DNA of 7,934 bases from Gemmatimonadota bacterium (lineage in GTDB: Bacteria; Gemmatimonadota; Gemmatimonadetes; Gemmatimonadales; Gemmatimonadaceae), in assembly GCA_003222065.1 (NCBI GenBank), contig QHUV01000240.1, forward strand, positions 1-7,934, written 5' to 3'. The translations under genes and the position numbers were made by a program. The notes under the pieces are model-generated. The model was not told the DNA's origin, did no database searches, and worked only from the letters and a program-made list of their open reading frames with translations. Numbering within the stretch: position 1 is the first letter of the stretch; each line of letters begins with the position of its first letter. Below are positions 1 to 5,654 of the stretch, piece after piece.

Positions 1-10
1 CATCGGTATC

Positions 11-106
11 AAGCGTAAGCACGGACCAACACGGACACGTCACGGACATACACGGACGGTCCGTGTGAGTCCGTGCTCTTGTCCGTGTTGGCCCGTGCTT
101 ACGCTT
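11..106. repeat. Large imperfect palindrome built from phased CACGGAC heptamers
   Basis: The outer arms 11-36 and 81-106 are reverse complements with one mismatch in 26 bp. The inner arms are about 41-57 and 59-75. The left half has CACGGAC at 20-26, 30-36, 41-47 and 51-57. The right half has the inverse GTCCGTG at 59-65, 69-75 and 81-87, plus a one-base variant at 91-97. The 10-11 bp spacing puts each heptamer on about the same face of the helix. As RNA it would fold into a rod of roughly 45 bp. It could be a dispersed repeat, a terminator for an unseen upstream gene, or a protein-binding array. There is no clean U-tract after it. The structure is read directly from the bases; any function is unknown. 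Confidence 0.85.
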
Positions 107-460
107 TTACGCGCGACAAAATTCTGGCGCGAGGAATGCAATCGTGTTGCGCCAAATTCGCATTCCCCTCCGCGGCGACGGGTGCGCAGAGCTTTTGTCT
201 CTGTGACTCACACAAAGCTGCTGCGCTGTCACGTGCTGTGGAAAACTTCGTCGCAATTTTCGCGTGATTCTTCGTGTCATGCCTCGTCAAGGCAAAGAAA
301 AGGGGTAGTCGCGCGCAGGGAAAGCATTATATTGCCCGGGCGTTTTCCAACTGGCGGTGCGCAGCTGCTCCCTCCTCGTAGGCCGCTTCGAAATACGCTC
401 CAGTAGTTCTCACCCCACAGTTCCGTCCCCACCAAACGCAGTTCGGGAGCTTCTCTCTCA
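107..460 (+). other. Gene-free region upstream of ftsZ (probable 5' regulatory region)
   Basis: About 350 bp with lower GC than the genes that follow. The short open frames here have no recognisable protein character and overlap one another in several frames, so I call none of them. A weak 5-bp hairpin lies at 280-294 (TGCCT/AGGCA). A TATATT sequence at 328-333 could be a -10 box, but no good -35 is visible. The Shine-Dalgarno for ftsZ is GGGAG at 445-449, 11 nt before the ATG. I see no trace of ftsA in any frame. Confidence 0.6.
328..333 (+). promoter_or_regulatory. Possible -10 box for ftsZ
   Basis: TATATT stands out as an AT-rich hexamer in GC-rich DNA, 128 bp before the ftsZ start. The bases 17-18 nt upstream (about 304-310) do not resemble TTGACA, so only the -10 half is supported. 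Other promoters in 107-460 are equally possible. Confidence 0.2.
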
Positions 461-1663
461 ATGATCTTCGAGTTCGAAGAGAGCGCGACGCAAGCCGCCC
501 GCATGAAGGTCGTGGGCGTCGGCGGCGGTGGTGGTAATGCCGTCAATCGCATGATCGACGAGCATCTGGAAGGTGTCGAGTTCATCTCGGTCAACACGGA
601 CGCGCAGGCGCTGTTGGCCTCGAAGTCGGACGTAAAGATCCAGATCGGCAAGAAGCTGACGCGCGGCCTCGGCGCCGGCGCGCGCCCGGAGATTGGTCGT
701 CAGGCGATCGAAGAGAATCGCGACGAAGTCTCGCGGACGTTGACGAGCTCCGACCTCGTGTTCATCACGTGCGGCATGGGCGGCGGCACGGGGACTGGCG
801 CGGCGCCGGTCGTCGCCGAGCTGGCGAAGGAAGCCGGAGCCCTCACTGTCGGCATCGTGACCAAGCCGTTCCTCTTCGAGGGACGCAAACGCATGCGCCA
901 GGCCGAGCAGGGCATCGCCGACATGCGGAAGAACGTCGACACGATGATCGTCGTGCCTAACGAGCGATTGCTCGCGGTGGTCGGGAAGGGCATTCCCTTC
1001 CAGGACGCGCTGAAAAAGGCGGACGAGGTGCTGCTACACGCGACGCAAGGCATCTCGTCGCTCATCAGCGTGACGGGCCTCGTGAACGTCGACTTCGCCG
1101 ACGTGCGCACGGTGATGCAGGCGGGCGGCTCGGCGCTCATGGGCACCGGTATCGGCCGCGGTGAGAACCGCGCGATCGAGGCGGCGCAGCAGGCGATCAG
1201 CTCTCCCTTGCTCGACAACGTCAGCATCTCCGGCGCGACCGGCGTGCTCGTCAACATCACCGGCGGTGCCGATCTCACGTTAGGCGAAGTGCACCAGATC
1301 AACGAAATCATCCATGACGCCGTCGGCGATGACGCGGAAATCATTTTCGGCGCCGTGCACGAGCCGGCGATGCAAGGTGAGATTCGCGTCACCGTAATCG
1401 CCACGGGCTTCGATAAGGCGATGCAGCCGACGCTCGTCACACCGGTCCAGTCACTCTCGATGGTGCCGGCGCCGGGTGCGAAGAGCTCACCTGTCATCCC
1501 CTTCCCGGCCAATCGCCCTGCCCGCGTGAGCACCCCCGTCATGGGGCGTCCGCCGGCGAGCGACTTGCCGAGGACACCCCGCACGTCGGCGCCGCTCGAC
1601 AAGGGCACCCAGGATCTCAGCGACATGGAGATCCCGACCTTCATTCGGAGACAGATGGATTGA
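461..1663 (+). CDS. ftsZ: Cell division protein FtsZ
   Basis: A tubulin-like GTPase of 400 aa that polymerises at mid-cell into the ring that recruits the division machinery. The N-terminal GTP-binding half holds the glycine-rich loop [11 protein letters not shown] (21-31), NTDAQALL (45-52), the tubulin signature GGGTGTG (107-113) and [12 protein letters not shown] (133-144). The T7 loop NVDFADV (209-215) carries Asp211 and Asp214, which complete the active site of the next subunit. The conserved core ends near residue 320. A Pro/Ala/Ser-rich linker (about 321-385) follows, then the C-terminal peptide [11 protein letters not shown], close to the tail that binds FtsA and other anchors in well-studied species. 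The length is normal. The ATG has GGGAG 11 nt upstream. FtsA would be the expected upstream neighbour, but 460 bp of apparently non-coding DNA lies there. The stop overlaps the TTG of the peptidase gene, suggesting coupling. Confidence 0.98.
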   Translation: MIFEFEESATQAARMKVVGVGGGGGNAVNRMIDEHLEGVEFISVNTDAQALLASKSDVKIQIGKKLTRGLGAGARPEIGRQAIEENRDEVSRTLTSSDLVFITCGMGGGTGTGAAPVVAELAKEAGALTVGIVTKPFLFEGRKRMRQAEQGIADMRKNVDTMIVVPNERLLAVVGKGIPFQDALKKADEVLLHATQGISSLISVTGLVNVDFADVRTVMQAGGSALMGTGIGRGENRAIEAAQQAISSPLLDNVSISGATGVLVNITGGADLTLGEVHQINEIIHDAVGDDAEIIFGAVHEPAMQGEIRVTVIATGFDKAMQPTLVTPVQSLSMVPAPGAKSSPVIPFPANRPARVSTPVMGRPPASDLPRTPRTSAPLDKGTQDLSDMEIPTFIRRQMD

Positions 1664-1908
1664 AGGCCGTGATTGCGCGCGCCGCCACGTACGTGGTCGT
1701 CGCCATCCTTGTCGCCGGTGCGCTGTATGAACTGCCGCAGCTCCCGGAGAAGAGACCAGCCGAAGAGTTGTTAAGTGCGCGACAGCAGCGGATCGCCGAC
1801 ATCCCGTTGGCGATGCTCCGCGAGCGCATCGACACGCTCGCGAGCGGGGAGTCGCTGCGCGGTGTCTTCGCGCGCGGTGGCGTGACCGCGGTTCTCACCG
1901 AGCAGGCT
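1660..1908 (+). pseudogene. N-terminal half of frameshifted M23 peptidase: membrane anchor plus LysM/OapA-like segment
   Basis: This frame starts at TTG 1660, which overlaps the ftsZ stop, with CGGAG at 1646-1650. It encodes a membrane segment at about residues 5-22 (a Val/Ala-rich run ending before YELPQLP). A stretch at residues 48-83 follows, containing ASGESLRGVFARGGVTAVL, which resembles the LysM/OapA-like region found before M23 domains in envelope peptidases. After Ala83 this frame loses all family character, although it stays open to 2529. The frame one base over then reads LKSLTIINPGRVRAG and joins the catalytic half. The two parts together would make a single protein of about 427 aa. 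The likely lesion is two lost bases (or one gained) near 1904-1909. Whether this is a true mutation or a sequencing or assembly error cannot be told from the window. Confidence 0.75.
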
Positions 1909-1951
1909 CAAGAGCCTAACGATCATCAACCCGGGACGCGTCCGCGCCGGC

Positions 1952-2941
1952 ATGCCCGTCGTCTTCCGCACGCCGCAGACGGATTCGGCGCCGACGGAAA
2001 TCGTGCTCCAGCTCGCGATCGACCGCTTACTGCATCTCAAGCGAGACGGCGAGATATGGACGGAGTCCGAGGAGCGGCTGCCGTGGACGACCGATACCGT
2101 CGCCGTCGGGGGCAGCATTGCGTCGACTCTCTACGAGGCGATGGACTCGAGCGCGAAAGCGGTGCTCCCCGCCGGAGCCCGGCAGCAGCTCACCTGGTCG
2201 CTCGCCGACGTGTTCGAGTACAAGATCGACATGAGCCGCGACCTCCAGCCGGGCGACGCGTTTCGAGTGCTCGTCGAACGCTCGTCGTCGTCGAGTGGCG
2301 CGGTACGAGTCGGCAGAATCCTCGCGGCGACGTTCACTCTGTCCGGCACGGAGCTCCAGGCGATTCGCTACGCGAGTCAGAGCGTGCGCGGCGACTTCTT
2401 CGATCAGACCGGGAAGTCGATGCGTGCCGCGTTCCTTCGCGCGCCGCTCGAGTTCCGCCGCATCTCCAGCACGTTCGGGGGACGCTTCCATCCGATCCTC
2501 GGCGTGTGGAAGCAGCACAAGGGAACTGACTACGCGGCGGCGTTTGGTACACCAGTGCGCGCCATCGGCGACGGCGTCGTCATCCGCGCCAGTTGGGGCA
2601 ACGGCTACGGCAATATGCTCGACATCCGCCATCGCAATGGCTTCGTCACCCGTTATGGCCACCTGCGCGGCTTCGCGTCCGGAGTTCACGCCGGCTCGCG
2701 CGTGACGATTGGCCAAACCGTCGCCTACGTCGGCGCAACGGGGCTCGCGACGGGGCCGCACCTGCACTTCGAGGTTCTCGTCGACGGCGTTCAGCGAGAC
2801 CCGCGTACCGCGCTGCGCGATCGCAGTGGCGATCCCGTACCGGCGTCGGAGCGCCAGGATTTCGACCGCCTCCGCGCGCAAATGTTAGCGACTCTCGAGA
2901 GCCGAGCCGCGACGGCTCCCACCGGATTGGCGGCACGCTGA
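1952..2941 (+). CDS. M23/LytM-family zinc metallopeptidase (catalytic half of a frameshifted gene)
   Basis: A peptidoglycan endopeptidase domain expected to act outside the cytoplasmic membrane, cutting peptide cross-links. The zinc-site motifs are present: H189 and D193 in HKGTD, H237 in RYGHL, and H270/H272 in PHLHFEV. Residues 170-285 give the full fold, including GTPVRAIGDGVV and GNGYGNMLDIRH, so the enzyme looks catalytically intact. Residues 1-160 resemble the beta-rich region that precedes M23 in larger envelope enzymes. ATG 1952 is only the first start in this frame. Homology-like sequence reaches back to about 1907 (INPGRVRAG), and the frame is open from the TGA at 1883. The native protein almost certainly began at 1660 with a membrane anchor. 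If translated from 1952 alone it would lack an export signal. Its place behind ftsZ suggests septal wall processing, which is inference. A hairpin follows at 2940-2980. Confidence 0.88.
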   Translation: MPVVFRTPQTDSAPTEIVLQLAIDRLLHLKRDGEIWTESEERLPWTTDTVAVGGSIASTLYEAMDSSAKAVLPAGARQQLTWSLADVFEYKIDMSRDLQPGDAFRVLVERSSSSSGAVRVGRILAATFTLSGTELQAIRYASQSVRGDFFDQTGKSMRAAFLRAPLEFRRISSTFGGRFHPILGVWKQHKGTDYAAAFGTPVRAIGDGVVIRASWGNGYGNMLDIRHRNGFVTRYGHLRGFASGVHAGSRVTIGQTVAYVGATGLATGPHLHFEVLVDGVQRDPRTALRDRSGDPVPASERQDFDRLRAQMLATLESRAATAPTGLAAR

Positions 2942-2980
2942 CGAAGTAGGGGGGCGCGCTCCCGCGGAGCGCGCTTCGTC
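2940..2980 (+). terminator. Stem-loop after the peptidase gene, possible terminator
   Basis: A perfect 8-bp stem pairs 2954-2961 (GCGCGCTC) with 2967-2974 (GAGCGCGC) around a 5-nt loop. An outer stem pairs 2940-2945 with 2975-2980 across a one-sided bulge. It overlaps the stop codon. No T-run follows, so it may be a factor-dependent end, an mRNA stabiliser or a partial terminator between the ftsZ-peptidase pair and the next gene. Confidence 0.45.
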
Positions 2981-2997
2981 GGTCGTGCGCGGACGGC

Positions 2998-3003
2998 TAG
3001 AAT
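2998..3003 (+). promoter_or_regulatory. TAGAAT -10 box, possible leaderless promoter for the VWA-like gene
   Basis: TAGAAT ends six bases before the ATG at 3010, so transcription starting about 7 nt downstream would begin at the start codon itself. No Shine-Dalgarno is visible upstream of this ATG, which fits a leaderless message. The hexamer 17 bp upstream (2975-2980, TTCGTC) is a poor -35 and lies in the 3' arm of the hairpin. Confidence 0.5.
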
Positions 3004-3009
3004 TCGCGC

Positions 3010-4830
3010 ATGTCACCGTGGTTCATCGCCGCGCTCGCCGGATTGGTGTTCGCGTTCCTACAATACGCAGGGCGTGATCTCCGCTTGGGCGTACGCGCCC
3101 TCGTACCGGCGTTGCTCCGCCTCGCGGTCGTCACGCTGCTCGCTGCGCTGCTGTTGGATGCTCCAGCCGGCCGACGCGAACCGTTGGCAACGTGGGTCGC
3201 GCTCGACGCGTCGGCGAGTTGGCGGCGCGGTGGCGACGCCGCGGCGTGGAAACAGGCGTGGCGTGACGTACGGGGCGTGCAACCGGAGTCGCTCTTTTTG
3301 TTTGGCGATTCTCTGCGCGCCATTCACGTCGGCGACAGCCTAACGACTCCCACCGATTTGTCGTCGGTCGTGCGCCCCGCGGTGGAACGTGCCCTCGGTC
3401 GCGGTCACCCGCTCGTCGTCGTGACGGACGGCGAGCTTGCGGATCCGGAGGCGCTTTCTGACTTACCGTCGGGCTCACGCGTCGTCGTTGAATCACGGGC
3501 CCAGACGCCCGATCTCGCCGTTGCGTCGCTCGAGTTGCCGCGCGCCATCGTAAGCGGGGACAGCGTCGACGTGCGCGTCGGTCTCGTGGCCGGAGCGCGC
3601 GGGGCGGCACCCGGCACGTTGACGCTTACCGTTGCTGATGTGGTGGTTCTCTCGGCGCATACGGATTCACTCGGAGCGTACGTCGAGCAGACCAAGCCCC
3701 TTCGCGTCCGGATCGATGGAAAAGAGGGGCCGACTGTGGTACGCGCGATCGTGCGCACCCCGGGTGACGTCGAGGCGCACAACGATACGCTGGCGATGGC
3801 CGTGGATCTGTCGCGCGCGGCGAGCGCGGTATTCGTGTCGACCTCGCCGGACTTCGACGCTCGTTATGCACTGAGCGTGCTGCGCGGCGCCTTGGCCGTG
3901 CCGACGCGCGGCTATTTTCGGGTAGCGACGGGCACGTGGCGCGTCGACGGCTCGCTGGCGCCGGTTTCGGAAGCGGACGTGCGCGCCGCCTTTCGCGACG
4001 CTCCGGTCGCCATTCTCCACGGCGACACCGCGGCCTTTGGCGCGCCACGCGCCGCGACGACGGGGCCGCTCGCGTTGGTCGTACCCGCCGGCGCTGGCGA
4101 CGGTGAATGGTACGCGGCTTCCGCCCCCCCCTCGCCCCTGGCGCCGGCTCTGAGTGGACTGCCGTGGGACAGCTTACCCCCGATCACTGTCGGCGGCACA
4201 GCGCCGGCCGGACAGTGGCGCGCACTCGAGGTACGTCGCGGCCGTGAGGAGGACCGGCGTGTCATCATCGCCGGCAGCGACACACCGCGGCGGATGGTGA
4301 TCGTCGCCGCATCCGGACTCTGGCGGTGGCGCTTTCGCGGAGGCGCCTCGGCCGATGCGTTTACGGCGCTATGGGGCAGTCTCTTCGACTGGCTCGCCGC
4401 CGAACGTGCCGATCGACGTGCCGCGGTGCCGACGGGCGTCGCGCTTCGTGCCGGCGATCCGGTTCGCTGGCATCGTGGCAGCGCCGTCGATTCGTCAGTG
4501 TTGGTTGTGCTGCGACGACTGGGTCGCGGTGATTCGGCGCGCACGGATTCGATGACGCTTCACTTCCGTGCCGACGCGAGCATCGCTGAGAGTCCGGCCC
4601 TGAATCCTGGAACCTATTTCGCGACCGTGCGGGGCGGCACGACGATGCTGGCCGTGAACAACTCTCGTGAGTGGCTGCCACGCGCGCCGCGCGTGCGCGC
4701 CGGCGCGATCGGCGGCGGTGCTCCCGCCGATAGCGCGCCTCGCATTCGCGCCATCGGATGGGTGTACGCTCTTCTGCTGCCGCTTCTGTGCGCGGAATGG
4801 GTCGTGCGCCGTCGTGTCGGTCTGCGCTGA
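3010..4830 (+). CDS. Membrane protein with N-terminal double-TM segment and VWA-like domain
   Basis: A 606-aa protein I can place by architecture only. Two hydrophobic helices lie at about residues 3-20 and 29-50. A VWA-like region (about 60-165) follows, with DASAS at 66-70 matching the MIDAS pattern DxSxS, and VVVTDGE at 136-142 supplying the usual later Asp. Residues 168-265 (LAVASLELPRAIVSGDSVDVRV onward) look like an immunoglobulin/CARDB-type beta domain. Residues 273-440 contain AVFVSTSPDFDARYALSVL, like the amidotransferase-fold segment of large BatA-type membrane proteins. A single C-terminal helix (about 582-598) ends in Arg-rich WVVRRRVGLR. The central part is probably outside the membrane, held by helices at both ends. 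Such proteins are linked to envelope or aerotolerance (Bat) functions, but nothing here fixes a role. It has its own likely promoter and lies 42 bp before ftsY. Confidence 0.82.
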   Translation: MSPWFIAALAGLVFAFLQYAGRDLRLGVRALVPALLRLAVVTLLAALLLDAPAGRREPLATWVALDASASWRRGGDAAAWKQAWRDVRGVQPESLFLFGDSLRAIHVGDSLTTPTDLSSVVRPAVERALGRGHPLVVVTDGELADPEALSDLPSGSRVVVESRAQTPDLAVASLELPRAIVSGDSVDVRVGLVAGARGAAPGTLTLTVADVVVLSAHTDSLGAYVEQTKPLRVRIDGKEGPTVVRAIVRTPGDVEAHNDTLAMAVDLSRAASAVFVSTSPDFDARYALSVLRGALAVPTRGYFRVATGTWRVDGSLAPVSEADVRAAFRDAPVAILHGDTAAFGAPRAATTGPLALVVPAGAGDGEWYAASAPPSPLAPALSGLPWDSLPPITVGGTAPAGQWRALEVRRGREEDRRVIIAGSDTPRRMVIVAASGLWRWRFRGGASADAFTALWGSLFDWLAAERADRRAAVPTGVALRAGDPVRWHRGSAVDSSVLVVLRRLGRGDSARTDSMTLHFRADASIAESPALNPGTYFATVRGGTTMLAVNNSREWLPRAPRVRAGAIGGGAPADSAPRIRAIGWVYALLLPLLCAEWVVRRRVGLR

Positions 4831-4872
4831 GCGTGGAGCGTGGACACCTAACACCTAAAGGCCGACTTCGGC

Positions 4873-5646
4873 GTGCCGGTGACGCTCCGACTGGTGGAAG
4901 ACGTCGAGCATCTCGCCAAGCGCGGTGATGTAAAGACGCGCGACGAGTTCCAGGAGGCGCTCCGCTCCGGCGTCGAGGACGCCCTTCGCACCGGTCACAG
5001 CGATCCACGCCTAACGATTGCCGATGTGGCGCCGACGGTCATTCTCATCGTCGGCGTCAACGGCGCGGGCAAGACGACGTTCATCGGTAAGCTGAGTGAG
5101 CGCTTTCGCCGCGAGGGCAAGCGCGTGCTGGTTGCCGCCGGCGATACATTTCGCGCCGGCGCGATCGATCAGCTCCGGCTGTGGGCCGAACGCACCGGCG
5201 CCGAGTTCGTTGGCGCTCGTGCCGGCAGTGACCCGGCCGCCGTCGCCTTCGACGCCATCGACGCCGCCGTGGCGCGGCAAGCCGATGTCGTCATCGTCGA
5301 CACCGCGGGGCGACTTCACACCAGTGAGAATCTGATGGACGAGCTCAAGAAAGTCGCCCGTGTCATTGCCAAGCGTCTGCCGGGCGCGCCCCATGAGACT
5401 TTGCTCATTCTCGACGGAACCATTGGGCAGAACGCCGTTCAGCAGGCAAAAACTTTCGCGGCCGCGGTGCCGGTGTCGGGCCTCGTCGTCACGAAGCTGG
5501 ACGGGACGGCCCGCGGCGGTATCGTCGTCGCCGTTCACGAGGCGATCGACGTGCCAGTGAAGTTTCTCTCCGTTGGTGAAGCCGTGGATGACCTCGTGAC
5601 TTTCGACGCCGCGGACTTCTCCCACGATCTCCTCGGCGAGGAGTGA
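4873..5646 (+). CDS. ftsY: Signal recognition particle receptor FtsY, short at the N-terminus
   Basis: An SRP-type GTPase that receives Ffh-ribosome-nascent-chain complexes at the membrane and passes them to SecYEG. The G domain is complete: P-loop GVNGAGKTT (61-69), DTFRAGAIDQL (91-101), DTAGR (143-147), TKLDGTARGG (207-216) and the closing FLSVGEAVDDL (231-241). At 257 aa it is about 40-60 residues shorter than usual. It begins inside the N domain at VPVTLRLVEDVEH, so the first N-domain helices and the amphipathic membrane-targeting helix are absent. The codons just upstream still read HLKADFG, which fits the family, back to an in-frame TAA at 4849-4851. No ATG lies between. The GTG at 4873 has AAAGG at 4857-4861 (11 nt), so translation is plausible. 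It could be a genuine short form, a decayed 5' end or an assembly fault. recG follows 8 bp after the stop. Confidence 0.93.
   Translation: MPVTLRLVEDVEHLAKRGDVKTRDEFQEALRSGVEDALRTGHSDPRLTIADVAPTVILIVGVNGAGKTTFIGKLSERFRREGKRVLVAAGDTFRAGAIDQLRLWAERTGAEFVGARAGSDPAAVAFDAIDAAVARQADVVIVDTAGRLHTSENLMDELKKVARVIAKRLPGAPHETLLILDGTIGQNAVQQAKTFAAAVPVSGLVVTKLDGTARGGIVVAVHEAIDVPVKFLSVGEAVDDLVTFDAADFSHDLLGEE
5629..5643 (+). promoter_or_regulatory. recG Shine-Dalgarno hidden in a hairpin at the end of ftsY
   Basis: CTCCTC (5629-5634) and GAGGAG (5638-5643) pair perfectly around a 3-nt loop. GAGGAG is the ribosome-binding site for the ATG at 5655, 11 nt downstream. Ribosomes finishing ftsY would melt the stem, so recG translation may be coupled to ftsY. 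The strong site is also the reason for preferring ATG 5655 over GTG 5643. Confidence 0.5.
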
Positions 5647-5654
5647 AAGCACCG

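Noticed and set aside
11..106. CRISPR array
   Set aside because: The repeats are only 7 bp with 3-4 bp between them and are inverted about a centre, unlike CRISPR repeats and spacers.
65..406. 113-aa + strand frame before ftsZ
   Set aside because: It starts inside the palindrome, is Cys/Arg/Ser-rich with no motif, and lies in the lower-GC region without coding-like third positions.
700..1644. Long open frame on the - strand opposite ftsZ (314 aa)
   Set aside because: It mirrors the codon pattern of ftsZ, has Ser/Thr/Pro-rich low-information sequence and no motif. Long antisense frames are expected in GC-rich genes.
1909..2529. Continuation of the TTG-1660 frame to 2529 as a 289-aa protein
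   Set aside because: After about 1908 the sequence turns into Arg-rich text typical of an out-of-frame reading, while the neighbouring frame carries the M23 domain.
2027..2881. 284-aa frame on the - strand opposite the peptidase
   Set aside because: It is a composition shadow of a gene with clear zinc-site motifs; its Arg/Ala-rich sequence has no domain character.
3912..5008. Overlapping - strand frames of about 210-215 aa
   Set aside because: Arg/Ser/Pro-rich sequences opposite the VWA-like gene and the start of ftsY, without motifs or ribosome-binding sites.
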